Shown one piece after another: positions 1 to 8,557 of a DNA stretch of 50,656 nt. How positions within the stretch are numbered: position 1 is the first letter of the stretch; each line of letters begins with the position of its first letter. A program made the translations under genes and the position numbers. The DNA is from a virus. Under the pieces are notes generated by a model. That model worked only from the letters and a program-made list of their open reading frames with translations. It had not been told where the DNA came from and searched no databases. The DNA lies in IMG/VR virus record IMGVR_UViG_3300037805_000715, positions 1 to 50,656 of that record; one strand, 5' to 3'.

Positions 1-34
1 GATGGCTTCTAGGCAGGATTGGGCCGCGTTCGGG

Positions 35-871
35 CTACCGGCGCTGGGCTGCGAGCGCTCGGCGAGAGACGCCTGCTTCCTCGCCGCCGTCGCTCGAGCT
101 GCCGTAGGGGTTGCGCAGCTTGCGCGGGTCAAACTTATCGGCTGTCCGCGATGCCCGCGCGGGGTGCTTCTGCGGGCCGGCGCCACGTAGCTTTGTCACG
201 GACATACGCGATGCACCCTGCGGGCGCTTCGCATACGCTGCGCGTGCCGCACGCGTTTGGCGCCCGGCCTGGCCGTCGATCCTACCCTTGTACAGCCCCG
301 CCGCCTTCAGGCGGCGCTGCTCGGCCATGACGCTCTTGCTGACCGCGAACCGAAGCTTGCGGGCTGGTGCCTTCTTCGGCGCGTCGCCGGTGATGTACAT
401 GGGCGGCATCTCTATGCGGCGTCCCGGGGCCTTCTTGGGCTGCGACGCCTGCGCCGGCTGCGACGGCTTGGGCTGCGACGCCTGCGCCGGCTGCGACGGC
501 TTGGGCGGGCTTACTGACCGGCCGGGGACGCCTGCACTACGATCGCGTCCGATCGACGTGGCGGTGCTCTTGCCGAAGCGGGCTTCTGTTCGCCTCTGCG
601 CGTCCGTCTTACCACGGGGGTCCGACCACTTACCGCTGGCGCCGAAGGGCGAAGACTCCGACGTGGTGGCCTTGGAGGGTGCGGGCGACAACGACTGTAG
701 TGCCGAGGGCTTGGGCTTGCCGTACCCGCCGGGGTAGAAAATGTTCTTCGCCGTACTCTTCACCTTGTCCACGCCGTCGCCGATGAACTTCGCGACCTCC
801 GCGTCACCGGCGGTTTTCACGAGGTGGCGCATGAAGCGTGGGTCGAAAACGCTGACATTGAGGTCTTCCAT
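35..871 (-). CDS. Proline/serine-rich protein with PG-binding-like motif
   Basis: Unrecognised protein of 278 residues, highly basic and low-complexity. The middle holds two copies of PKPSQPAQASQ. Further on, LKAAGLYKGRIDGQAGRQT resembles the core of a peptidoglycan-binding type 1 repeat (L..aG.Y.G.iDG..G..T), which suggests a cell-wall or virion-associated role; this is a single motif match and not proof. I place the start at the ATG at 871 (MEDLNVSV), which has GGAGAAGGA just upstream, rather than the in-frame ATG at 898, which lacks a ribosome site. It is the most downstream gene seen in a leftward block with the zinc protein and SNF2 helicase, so co-expression with virion genes is likely. 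Confidence 0.75.
   Translation of the reverse strand: MEDLNVSVFDPRFMRHLVKTAGDAEVAKFIGDGVDKVKSTAKNIFYPGGYGKPKPSALQSLSPAPSKATTSESSPFGASGKWSDPRGKTDAQRRTEARFGKSTATSIGRDRSAGVPGRSVSPPKPSQPAQASQPKPSQPAQASQPKKAPGRRIEMPPMYITGDAPKKAPARKLRFAVSKSVMAEQRRLKAAGLYKGRIDGQAGRQTRAARAAYAKRPQGASRMSVTKLRGAGPQKHPARASRTADKFDPRKLRNPYGSSSDGGEEAGVSRRALAAQRR
440..505. repeat. 33-bp tandem repeat, two perfect copies
   Basis: Two adjacent identical 33-bp units (440-472 and 473-505) lie in the minus-strand gene at 35-871 and encode the duplicated PKPSQPAQASQ linker. Being in frame, it can expand or contract without breaking the gene. Confidence 0.9.
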
Positions 872-937
872 CTCGAGTCCTTCTCCGAATGGTTGCACGG
901 CAAGCGTAGCACGCGGAACACGTACTCGCTTAGTCGC

Positions 938-1153
938 TTAGTCATGTGGGCTCTTAAAGTCGTCGCAGGTGTCTCCCGCATCGACGGGTATGTACCCGTT
1001 TGAGTCACTGTACCGTGTGCACACACCCTTACCCGCCCAGGACATACCTGAGGTGGAGCGGTGGTGCATGCACTGCGTGCACGACTTGCGTGGGTCGCGC
1101 GCGCGCCTTAGTTGTGGGGGAGCTCCGGTGATGCTGCCTGGGGCGTACGCCAT
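938..1153 (-). CDS. Small cysteine-rich putative zinc-binding protein
   Basis: Protein of about 71 residues. It contains CTQCMHH, then GVCTRY, then DTCDDF, a C-x2-C-x2-H...C...C spacing suggesting one zinc site. I chose the ATG at 1153 (MAYAPGS), which has TTGGAG a few bases upstream; a longer version from 1177 is possible. Its start overlaps the end of the SNF2 helicase gene, so the two are probably co-translated. Function unknown. Confidence 0.65.
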   Translation of the reverse strand: MAYAPGSITGAPPQLRRARDPRKSCTQCMHHRSTSGMSWAGKGVCTRYSDSNGYIPVDAGDTCDDFKSPHD

Positions 1154-3651
1154 GGTCGTCTCCAAAATTTCCACCAAGATGGTTTGGCACTCGAGGATGC
1201 ACCTGCCGTGGCAGGCAGCGAGCGCCTGGGCGCGTTAAGCGTGACCGAGCCGCCCCGATTACCTGACTTGTCATCCGGGTACACGTAGCGCCACTCACCG
1301 CTGGCCGACCTAAACTTCCGGATGTACTTGTGCGGCTGCTTCAGTACTTCCATCACCTTGTCGGTCTTGTCGCCCTTGCGCTTAGCAACGGACCACATCC
1401 ACTCGTCGGTGGTCATTGGTGTTTGCGCACCCATCATCTTGCGGATCATGCCGGGCTGTGCGGACTCTGGCGGCGTATTCACGTAGCGTCGGATGTTGAC
1501 CTTGCGATCTTCGGGCTTACGAAACGACTGGCCGCCGAGCCGAACCGCCCTGGCCTCGGCCTGGTGGATACGCTCAGGGTTGAAGTGCGAGTCGAGTTCG
1601 AGGAATGCCGACGAGTCTTTGAGGTCGAGGCCCTCGGCACCAGCGGCGCTCAGGATGATCGCGCGCGTTTTGCCTGCCTTGTAATCACGCACCGCCTGCT
1701 GGCGCGAGGAGCCCGTTATCTTCTGGTCCCCTAGCTGGGTCCCCTTGCCGGTGAACACACCGTGCTCTATGCCGCGCGCAGTCAGCCCTGCGGACAGAAC
1801 GTCTACGCCACCACGCACGAGGTTGGAGTAGAGGACCACCTTGTTCTTCGGGTCCGCGCCCAGGATCTCCTCTGCGTCTCCCAGGAGCTTGTTCACTTTA
1901 GGCGTACGGGTCGCAGACTGCGCGAGGGAGATGTCCTTGCGGCCGGTCTGCAGCGAATTTGAGATCTTTCGCGCCTCGTGCAGTTGCGCGAATAGCTGCT
2001 CCGCGTTCTTCACGGACACGTTTGGGTCACGCCGAATCAGGTACTCCTCAAGGGCTCCGTGCTCGTCTAGCGCAAGCTTGTATAGCTTGTACTGCTCCTC
2101 GGACATCGGAACTTCGATGCGGTCCACAACGCGCTTGGGCATGGAGTTGCCAGGCAGCAGGTCCGTCCCGACAACGTCCATCTTCGGATGGATCATCTGA
2201 ACGAGTTGCTCCTCGTTCTTGACGCCCTGAACCTTCTTCTTCCCGCCGTGAAAACCCTTCTCGTGCCCGACCGTCTTCATGAACGCGCGCTGGAACTGCT
2301 TCGGCGACAGGACCCGCACACCCTCGGAGATCGTCAGCAGGGTGGCCAGCTCCTTCGGGTGGTTGTTGATCGGGCTGGCGGTCATGCCGATGAAGTTCTT
2401 CGCCAGCCCCCGCGCCTGCATTGCTGCGCCGAATATCTGTGCGCTCTCGTTTCGAACGCGATGGAACTCATCGAACAGCAGCGTGTCCGCGCCCGTGCGC
2501 CGCATGAGGCCGACCGGGTCTCGCCGGAACAGGCTGTAGCTGACGACGGTGTACCGCGGGCCCCCTTGCGCTACGTGCCGCTCTCCACCGAGCCGCACAG
2601 TGCTGGGCGACTTGCGGGCCTCCGCCTGGGACCCGACGATCTGGTAGCCCACCCCGTCGGTAAACTTGTCGATTCCGTCCTCAGCGAAGTTGTGCCGCAA
2701 ACCGCTCGGCACAACGATCAACGCGCCACGAGATTTTCCGTCGTGGACCATCTTCTCGATCAGTGCTACGCCGGTCGCAGTCTTACCCGTGCCCGTGTCG
2801 TGGGCCAAGATCATGCGCCCGTGGTTCGAGTACGCACGTGCGATCGCGTTCGCCTGGTGCGGGTACGGCTTGAACCAAGGCTTCATCGTGGGCAGCCACC
2901 GCTCCTCCTTCTTCGGCTCCTCCTTCTTGGCACCCTCCTTGCGGAGTAAGCGCTTGGTGACCGCGGTGAGTACGCCGCCGCCTAGCGCGCCGCCTACTGC
3001 GCTGCCCGCTGCTATCGCTGCCATCGCGCGAGCTGATGGCAGCTTACGGGTGGTTACTAGCGACCGGATGGAGCGCTCAGCGAGGCGCGCCGAGGTGGCC
3101 GTTCCTGCGCCGACGAGCATCGGCTTTGCGTACTGATCGAATAGACTCTTGCGCGTGCCATCACTCTTCGCGCCCATGGACTTTGCGATGGCAGCCGTCG
3201 TCACCGCCGCAGGTAGCAGCTTCACGGGGACCCTGGACAGCGACCCCAACGCCCCGTGCATCAGGGCTTTCGCCGCGCTGGCGCCGTGCGCCTTCGCCTC
3301 GATACCGCCCTCGAGGCCGCCCTTCAGTCCTGCGTAGATCGCTGTGGAGCCGAGTGAGTATGCAACGCCCTTCCGCCGGTCAGCCTTATTGTCGCTTCCG
3401 AGTAACTTGATCGACTTGAGATACAGCGGCGCCGTGAGGACCCCTGCGGCCCCTCCGGCGGCGCGACCTACTCCGCGACCGGACGCCCCCCGTCGAAGCA
3501 GGTCCAGTGAGCGCATTGATGGTGTGCGGATCTTGTTCTCGACCGCGTACTCGATAGCCCCCTTTGGGAGATCGCCTATAAGCGATTTGGCCGCAAACAG
3601 TGGCGCGGCGCCAGCTAGGGCACCGAGGTAGCCTTTGTCGTTCTCGCTCAT
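1108..3651 (-). CDS. SNF2-type SF2 helicase with hydrophobic N-terminal region (polyvalent-like)
   Basis: Protein of about 847 residues. Residues 1-245 are rich in Gly, Ala and hydrophobic stretches (such as AAIAAGSAVGGALGGG) and end in a KKEE-rich linker. The rest is an SF2/SNF2-type ATPase: P-loop HDTGTGKT with K about 290, DEFH at 394-397, GMTASP, and motif VI in HQAEARAVRLGG. Near the C-terminus, HKYIRKFRSASGEWRYVYP matches a YIRK...GxWRYVY motif I associate with phage virion and polyvalent proteins. SNF2 ATPases move along duplex DNA. The membrane-like N-terminus and location among virion genes suggest it is packaged and injected (inference). Start: ATG 3651 (MSEN) fits GGATGG better; ATG 3663 is the alternative. 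Confidence 0.88.
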   Translation of the reverse strand: MSENDKGYLGALAGAAPLFAAKSLIGDLPKGAIEYAVENKIRTPSMRSLDLLRRGASGRGVGRAAGGAAGVLTAPLYLKSIKLLGSDNKADRRKGVAYSLGSTAIYAGLKGGLEGGIEAKAHGASAAKALMHGALGSLSRVPVKLLPAAVTTAAIAKSMGAKSDGTRKSLFDQYAKPMLVGAGTATSARLAERSIRSLVTTRKLPSARAMAAIAAGSAVGGALGGGVLTAVTKRLLRKEGAKKEEPKKEERWLPTMKPWFKPYPHQANAIARAYSNHGRMILAHDTGTGKTATGVALIEKMVHDGKSRGALIVVPSGLRHNFAEDGIDKFTDGVGYQIVGSQAEARKSPSTVRLGGERHVAQGGPRYTVVSYSLFRRDPVGLMRRTGADTLLFDEFHRVRNESAQIFGAAMQARGLAKNFIGMTASPINNHPKELATLLTISEGVRVLSPKQFQRAFMKTVGHEKGFHGGKKKVQGVKNEEQLVQMIHPKMDVVGTDLLPGNSMPKRVVDRIEVPMSEEQYKLYKLALDEHGALEEYLIRRDPNVSVKNAEQLFAQLHEARKISNSLQTGRKDISLAQSATRTPKVNKLLGDAEEILGADPKNKVVLYSNLVRGGVDVLSAGLTARGIEHGVFTGKGTQLGDQKITGSSRQQAVRDYKAGKTRAIILSAAGAEGLDLKDSSAFLELDSHFNPERIHQAEARAVRLGGQSFRKPEDRKVNIRRYVNTPPESAQPGMIRKMMGAQTPMTTDEWMWSVAKRKGDKTDKVMEVLKQPHKYIRKFRSASGEWRYVYPDDKSGNRGGSVTLNAPRRSLPATAGASSSAKPSWWKFWRRPWRTPQAASPELPHN

Positions 3652-3693
3652 CCAACCATCCAATCAACTGCCGCGCGTGTAAGCGTGTATCGC

Positions 3694-3699
3694 TATAAG
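3694..3699 (+). promoter_or_regulatory. TATAAG element in divergent region (possible promoter)
   Basis: CGCTATAAGCATACACG lies between the SNF2 gene and the operator. On the minus strand the same stretch reads TATGCTTATAGCG and could supply the -10 for the SNF2 helicase gene. Direction is uncertain. Confidence 0.3.
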
Positions 3700-3722
3700 C
3701 ATACACGAGGGCGCTATGGCCA

Positions 3723-3741
3723 ATTATCACAGTGTGATAAT
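3723..3741. promoter_or_regulatory. Operator-like palindrome, copy 1
   Basis: ATTATCACAGTGTGATAAT, a perfect 19-bp palindrome around a central base, in the gap between divergent genes. It ends 16 bases before the TATAAG at 3758, so it would cover the -35 region of the rightward promoter. Confidence 0.85.
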
Positions 3742-3754
3742 CCGCCAGTATTTT

Positions 3755-3764
3755 GGGTATAAGC
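3755..3764 (+). promoter_or_regulatory. GGGTATAAGC promoter motif
   Basis: GGGTATAAGC lies about 32 bases upstream of the start of the membrane protein gene at 3796, with AGGAGG between. The same motif recurs upstream of other plus-strand units. TATAAG probably acts as a -10 element. Confidence 0.6.
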
Positions 3765-3795
3765 CTCACAGTGGACAGGCAATTTAGGAGGTGTG

Positions 3796-4221
3796 TTGGA
3801 GAACTTCGACAGAGGATTCATGTGGGCGGTACTCACGTTAATCGTCGTGTTCGCCTTTGGTACGATCGTATTCGCCGACTGGGCATACAGGCGGCGAATG
3901 AGTGTGGCGGCGACCATCTCGCACGTCGGGACGTCGCTTGTACACTTAGCGGACAAGACGCAGGAGAATATAGCGGACCACAGGCGGGGCCTTAATACAC
4001 CGGAGTCGTCTGCGGCATACTTCGACATACCACTCGTGTACGCCCCAGGTGACGAGCCGCCCAGGCACCTGCAGAAGCATATCGTCAAATTCGTGATCAA
4101 GAACGGTATGATACTGACCACCCGTGGATCAGTGCCTGCGCACACGCAGGGCCTAGTTCTTATAGACTTCACAACGTTGTCCGACCTAGTTAGGTCCGGG
4201 AAAGATGGGAATGATGCCTGA
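3796..4221 (+). CDS. Small single-pass membrane protein, unknown
   Basis: About 141 residues. An N-terminal transmembrane segment (roughly residues 8-28, WAVLTLIVVFAFGTIVFADW) is followed by RRR, so the soluble C-terminal part should be cytoplasmic by the positive-inside rule. AGGAGG at 3786-3791 fits a TTG start at 3796; the GTG at 3793 is almost touching it. First gene of a four-gene rightward cassette behind operator copy 1. A membrane-exposed product of an operator-controlled cassette could affect the host surface or superinfection, but nothing specific is recognised. Confidence 0.75.
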   Translation: MENFDRGFMWAVLTLIVVFAFGTIVFADWAYRRRMSVAATISHVGTSLVHLADKTQENIADHRRGLNTPESSAAYFDIPLVYAPGDEPPRHLQKHIVKFVIKNGMILTTRGSVPAHTQGLVLIDFTTLSDLVRSGKDGNDA

Positions 4222-4540
4222 CGCTAAGATCTCGCTCGGAGCAGTTGCGCTCCACGCGGGTGGGTGTGGCCAGTACTCGGTAGAGATGTCCGCACGGAAC
4301 GAACTAGCTGACAGGATTGCGGAACGGATCCGGGACAGGCTCTGGTCGCAGACAAAGCACGTCCTAGCGAGCGGAATTGTCGCGTGGGCGCCGGGTACGG
4401 AAGCCGCGGCCGACTACTTCGATACCATAAACGCAATGTCTATCGTCGAAGATTCGTCACTAGACGATGATGAGTTTGTGATTACCGTAGACGGTCAGGA
4501 CTACACGTACTCGGTGGATCTACGAATCACACGCAGGTAA
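4205..4540 (+). CDS. Hypothetical protein
   Basis: About 111 residues, acidic toward the C-terminus with a predicted alternating-strand end (EFVITVDGQDYTYSVDLRI). It overlaps the end of the membrane protein gene by 17 bases, implying translational coupling. Starts at ATG 4205 or 4211 are both possible. No family recognised. Confidence 0.7.
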   Translation: MGMMPDAKISLGAVALHAGGCGQYSVEMSARNELADRIAERIRDRLWSQTKHVLASGIVAWAPGTEAAADYFDTINAMSIVEDSSLDDDEFVITVDGQDYTYSVDLRITRR

Positions 4541-4568
4541 GCACTTCACACCTTCAGCGGAGACACAC

Positions 4569-4880
4569 ATGCAAAGCACTGAGTCAGCAAGTACACAAGC
4601 CGCACGAGACTACATCCGGAATACGTTGTTGCAGCGTGAGCGCCCCGGCCCATGCCACCTCAAGGGCGAGGTCCTCGCAGAGGCGTGCCGCCTGCTTGAC
4701 GTCCGCGCAAACCTGGCAGGGGAGAAGCGTGTAGCCGTCGCTGCCGCCATTATGGAAGCTTGGTCCGCGCCGGAGCGACGAGGTGCACGCGTTGGGGAGA
4801 CACGGAAGCAGCGCCGCCTACGAATCCGCGCCAACCAGCGACGCAACACCAAGCGCGCCACTCGGCGCCGACGCTACTAA
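4569..4880 (+). CDS. Hypothetical protein with strongly basic C-terminal tail
   Basis: About 103 residues. The N-terminal two thirds look helical, and the last 30 residues are nearly all Arg/Lys/Asn/Gln and Thr, ending RRRRY, as expected for a nucleic-acid-binding tail. CGGAG precedes the ATG by about 8 bases. Third gene of the 3796-5093 cassette. A DNA- or RNA-binding role is inferred from charge only. Confidence 0.7.
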   Translation: MQSTESASTQAARDYIRNTLLQRERPGPCHLKGEVLAEACRLLDVRANLAGEKRVAVAAAIMEAWSAPERRGARVGETRKQRRLRIRANQRRNTKRATRRRRY

Positions 4881-5093
4881 GTGCCCGCCTTTTGGGTAGA
4901 GGTTTGCGACAGCGGACAGTCGTTCCTATCCGCCGCGATCGAGGCGCCGACTGGCGCGCGCGCTGTCGCGTGGTTCCTATCCGAATACCTGGCCCACGGA
5001 ATACTGAGTGACGGGTCGGGAGGTACTACGTTGGACCACGTGTGCTGCCGTGTCCGCCGAACGCGTAAGCCGGTGCAGCTCATCCTGCGCTGA
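4881..5093 (+). CDS. Small hypothetical protein
   Basis: 70 residues starting at a GTG that follows the previous stop directly (TAAGTG), so translation probably depends on termination of the upstream gene. No good independent ribosome site is visible. Contains a CC pair near the end. Last gene before the terminator at 5105. No family recognised. Confidence 0.6.
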   Translation: MPAFWVEVCDSGQSFLSAAIEAPTGARAVAWFLSEYLAHGILSDGSGGTTLDHVCCRVRRTRKPVQLILR

Positions 5094-5104
5094 CGCGGGA
5101 TGCC

Positions 5105-5133
5105 GGTGTGCCCTAGCAGGCACACCATTTTTT
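5105..5133 (+). terminator. Rho-independent terminator
   Basis: GGTGTGCC and GGCACACC form an 8-bp stem with a six-base loop (5105-5126), followed by ATTTTTT. It closes the 3796-5093 cassette. The T tract runs into the stop codon of the convergent minus-strand gene. Confidence 0.88.
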
Positions 5134-5665
5134 ACGTACGAATCGCAGCGCGGATCCCTTCGGGTATCTCCGGGCAGGTCTTCGCGAGCCGACGTATGTG
5201 CTGAAGCAGCTGCGCCACCAGTTCAACGCCAGGCAGCAGTAGAAGCCCCTCACGCGTGAAGCAGAACGACTCCGAGTCGCCAAGATTGTCCGGGTGCGAC
5301 ACCGGCCCGATCCAGATAACCGTGTACCGCATGAACTTCTTCTTCTCCACCAAGCGCATCAGGTCGCCCACCCAGTCAGGGAATCCGGACTCTTCGTGCC
5401 GGCCCAACTCGTTGACGTCCGGCCAGAGCTGGAGCTCCACGGAGCTGTTACGAAGCGCATAGAGCGCACGTAGGTGCGGAATACCTGCGTCGAACATGCG
5501 TAGGTCGCTGGTCATTGCGTGGGTCTCGACATCCCGTGCGGACTGTATCGCGTTAGCGATCTCGAGTTCCTTGGCCCGCCCGCCGGCGGTCAACGTGGGG
5601 CGGTTGGTCGCAAAGTTATTGTATGCGGCGTCTAGGTGGGTACGGGTTGGGCGGTTGTGGGCCAT
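5132..5665 (-). CDS. Hypothetical protein
   Basis: About 177 residues from ATG 5665 (MAHNRPTRTHL), which has GCAGGAG 9 bases upstream; the reading frame stays open further upstream but without a ribosome site. Ordered alpha/beta composition with patches such as KKKFMRYTVIWIGPVSH and FCFTREGLLLLPG. Final gene of the leftward structural block 5132-9730, so a virion or assembly role is possible. Family not recognised. Confidence 0.75.
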   Translation of the reverse strand: MAHNRPTRTHLDAAYNNFATNRPTLTAGGRAKELEIANAIQSARDVETHAMTSDLRMFDAGIPHLRALYALRNSSVELQLWPDVNELGRHEESGFPDWVGDLMRLVEKKKFMRYTVIWIGPVSHPDNLGDSESFCFTREGLLLLPGVELVAQLLQHIRRLAKTCPEIPEGIRAAIRT

Positions 5666-5696
5666 TGTGTGCGCTCCTGCGGTGTGTACGCAGATG

Positions 5697-6506
5697 CTAC
5701 CCCAACTCGTCAACCGTGCGCGGCTCAAACTTCGAGGCACGTAGCTTGAGCTTCTTGAAGATGTTGGAGAGCATCTCATCCACCGGCTGCGCGTCGGCTA
5801 GGCGCTCGTCTGCGGTTGAGGCTATGTCCGTCCATGCCTTCGCAGCCTGGGCGGTGCCCATACCGTTCTTCATGCTCGCGGTGTCAAAGAAGCGCATGAA
5901 CGCCTCATGGCGCGTAGCCCGCCACATTTCTGCTACGTCTACCTCGATGCGGTAACCCTGCTTCCACAGGGCGAACTCCACAGATCGGCGCAGGCATATA
6001 TCAAACGCCTCTCGGCCCGCAGTGACGTCCGATCCGTACACGTCCTTCCACTGGGAAGCCGCCATGTTTACGCAATCCCAGTACATACTCATGTACGTGC
6101 CGATCGCGAGGGCGGCGTACACATGTCCGCTGAGCTGCGCGACGAGCTTGGACACCTTGGCCGCACCCAAGTTCGGCTCAGCGATACAGATCGCCTGTAT
6201 GATGCGCCGCGCCTTTCGGTTGTGGTTGATCCGCTGCGCCTCGTCAATAACCGGGCTGTCCGTCATGAACAGCGCGACACCCTCCGACTCAAGCTGTGCG
6301 TACCCGGCGTCGGTTAGCTCTGCGGGAGCGTCGTCGTCGGCACGGGCGAACTCGAGCCCGTCGTACCAATCCATCAGCTCCTGCGCACAGTCGCGGCTGG
6401 GAGCCGGGTAACCCCCAATTCGCACAAGGTCGATCAGGTGGTCCGCGCTCTCAGCCGCCGTGCACACCAGGTACTTCATGTAGCGGGTGTGTGGGTACCT
6501 GTGCAT
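5697..6506 (-). CDS. Hypothetical protein, probably structural
   Basis: About 269 residues, mostly helical in appearance. The start ATG at 6506 overlaps the stop of the upstream gene (TGATG), so the two are coupled. Its place directly downstream of the 663-residue putative structural protein and the gpV-like spike suggests a tail or virion component or a chaperone (context inference only). No motif recognised. Confidence 0.78.
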   Translation of the reverse strand: MHRYPHTRYMKYLVCTAAESADHLIDLVRIGGYPAPSRDCAQELMDWYDGLEFARADDDAPAELTDAGYAQLESEGVALFMTDSPVIDEAQRINHNRKARRIIQAICIAEPNLGAAKVSKLVAQLSGHVYAALAIGTYMSMYWDCVNMAASQWKDVYGSDVTAGREAFDICLRRSVEFALWKQGYRIEVDVAEMWRATRHEAFMRFFDTASMKNGMGTAQAAKAWTDIASTADERLADAQPVDEMLSNIFKKLKLRASKFEPRTVDELG

Positions 6507-8497
6507 CACGCATCCCCGTACGCACGCACCGCCTGGACTCGCTTCAGGTCGTTGAGTACACGATCGAGGGACTTGAGCGCTGAGGCCGCCCGTGAGGAGT
6601 CCACCTGCAGCCCCAAGCGGCTCGCGACGAGCAGGTCAGCAAGCTTTCGGACTGTCACCTCGAGGTCAGGAATCATGGAAAGGTACTTATCCATGGTGTT
6701 GTCGTTCATGAACTGGAGCGCCAGCACGGAGTCGACCGTGCGGCGACCAGACACAGGCTGCGCGTAGGCGTGCTTATTGAGCGCGGGGTGCGCGTCCTCG
6801 TTGTTGGCGTGTACGAGTGCCGCCCATACTAGGTCAGCTACCTCATCCGTGGTCGGTGCTGCCGTCTTCAGCAACTCCGCGGCGTACATGGGCTGCACGG
6901 TGATTGTACGGGCGGTTGAAGCGCTGACGATGTCATCTGGGTCCACCATGAACTCGACGTCCTCGTGGCGGGCGGCAGCCAGCTTCGTTGCGGCACCTTC
7001 CTCCGTGTCCCCCAGCGAGGCCAACGCGACCTTGGCCTGAACGTGGGTGCACCTTGTTGTGTGCGTGCCGCCGGGCCCTTGGTAAACGAACGCGAAGTCT
7101 TCGTCGTCCCGGTACATACGCACCACATCGACAGACGCGTGTTTGGCGAACGTAGACGGGGACACGGCGCCTTGCATCTCGTCAGTTGGGAGGAAGCACG
7201 CGTGCTTGTCGACGAGGACAACGCCGTCGCCCTCCCAGACGATTCCCGCGTCACTGACGCGATCGAAGCTGAGCTGGGCTACGCGAATGGGGTGTGCGTG
7301 AACCTCGTCCTTGAACGTGTGCAGCCCGTCAACATCGGCCACCTTTGTCACGGGACTGGAGGCCGAATAGCCGCGCTCTCCGCGGACAATCACGTGCCCA
7401 CGACCATGCGCGTCCCCCAGCGATACGCAACTGCTGAGCACGTCGCCTGGCAGCGCGTCAAGTGCGCCCTCCGCGTTGACGCAGTCTGGAGACGCGACCT
7501 TGCTACGCCCGTCCGCAAACAGCACGCCGAGGCTAGCCGCGTGCCGGCCGTCGGCTAGAGAGAACGTACTGCCAGCGTAGATCGCGGGGTGCGTAGTTCC
7601 CTCAATGGTGACGTGTGCAATCTTCACAGGACCTTCGCATGTGGGGGCCTTTCGGACAGGAAGGCCTGGCCCATCCGAGAGGATCGCGATGCCGTCCTCA
7701 ATGGCGGCCTGCTTGTAGGTGAGCGGGATTTCGTCGACCTCAGCGTGCGACAGCGCGTACGTGTCGCCGTTTGGACGGATGGTGGTAAACCCCTTGTCGG
7801 TGTGCCGCAGCATCGCGTAAGGAGCCTCGTGCACCGTATGTACGGACGCCTCCTTCACACGAACGCCGTGCTCGTCGAGCACGGCGGCTACGGTCTCCGT
7901 GTAGGCCCCGCGCGCCGCCAGAGCCGCGACCAGCGTATCCTCCGCAGATGCGGTCTTGCCCCAGGTTGGCGCACCCACCTCGGGGCGTCCAGAGATCGCG
8001 AACTCTCCTGGCGTGCCCGCCATATTCGTCTTGTCCGCGAGCGACGCCGGAGCAGACAGCTCGGCCATGGACACGGACAGAGCAGCCCCAACACGCACCT
8101 TTGTGAGCGGCTGCGACGTGTTACTCGCGTCGTAGAACGTGTCGAACGGCTCAACGCGCCCGTTCGACGCGATGATGGGGATCCGAATCTTCGGGTCGCT
8201 ACCGTAGTCCACGGGCATCTCGGTGGCGCCCTGGTCAGCGAACTGACCGCCCGAGCCCATGCCGTTCGTAATGGACTGGTTTGGGCGCGCGATGAACGCA
8301 CCAACGATGTAGCCGGACGAGGTGTTCTTCTGGGACAGGTTGATCGTCAGCGAGTACTTCGCCAGGAACGGATGCTGGCGCACAAGCCCGTTCATGAGCT
8401 GCGGTTCTAGCTCTCCGCCGGCGGTGTCGATGAGGATCATCGCCGCGCCTGTTTTCTCGGTTGCGTTCTTCCGGTCTAGCAGATCGTAGACAGACAT
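6506..8497 (-). CDS. Large putative virion structural protein
   Basis: About 663 residues, no internal stops, starting at ATG 8497 (MSVYDLL) with GAGGTG upstream; a GTG four codons earlier is less likely. The N-terminal 180 residues are beta-rich and Gly/Ser/Asn-rich, the middle contains many short strands, and the last 130 residues look helical (LVHANNEDAHP..., then RAASALKSLDRVLNDL). Size and position between the gpV-like spike and the 5697 gene suit a tail or baseplate-associated protein. No enzyme motif was found. Confidence 0.78.
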   Translation of the reverse strand: MSVYDLLDRKNATEKTGAAMILIDTAGGELEPQLMNGLVRQHPFLAKYSLTINLSQKNTSSGYIVGAFIARPNQSITNGMGSGGQFADQGATEMPVDYGSDPKIRIPIIASNGRVEPFDTFYDASNTSQPLTKVRVGAALSVSMAELSAPASLADKTNMAGTPGEFAISGRPEVGAPTWGKTASAEDTLVAALAARGAYTETVAAVLDEHGVRVKEASVHTVHEAPYAMLRHTDKGFTTIRPNGDTYALSHAEVDEIPLTYKQAAIEDGIAILSDGPGLPVRKAPTCEGPVKIAHVTIEGTTHPAIYAGSTFSLADGRHAASLGVLFADGRSKVASPDCVNAEGALDALPGDVLSSCVSLGDAHGRGHVIVRGERGYSASSPVTKVADVDGLHTFKDEVHAHPIRVAQLSFDRVSDAGIVWEGDGVVLVDKHACFLPTDEMQGAVSPSTFAKHASVDVVRMYRDDEDFAFVYQGPGGTHTTRCTHVQAKVALASLGDTEEGAATKLAAARHEDVEFMVDPDDIVSASTARTITVQPMYAAELLKTAAPTTDEVADLVWAALVHANNEDAHPALNKHAYAQPVSGRRTVDSVLALQFMNDNTMDKYLSMIPDLEVTVRKLADLLVASRLGLQVDSSRAASALKSLDRVLNDLKRVQAVRAYGDA

Positions 8498-8557
8498 GTT
8501 TGGTAGCACCTCAGATCGGTTATAGAAAGGATACCGTGCAGGCGGCCGATAGCCAAT

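Noticed and set aside
440-505. Tandem repeats as a CRISPR array
   Set aside because: Direct in-frame coding repeats without spacers; the same applies to 49274-49333.
2188-2949. Long open frames opposite real genes, e.g. 2188-2949, 7589-8410, 15123-15689, 21792-22568
   Set aside because: Antisense shadows of motif-bearing genes in GC-rich DNA; Arg/Ala/Leu/His-rich translations without ribosome sites or motifs.
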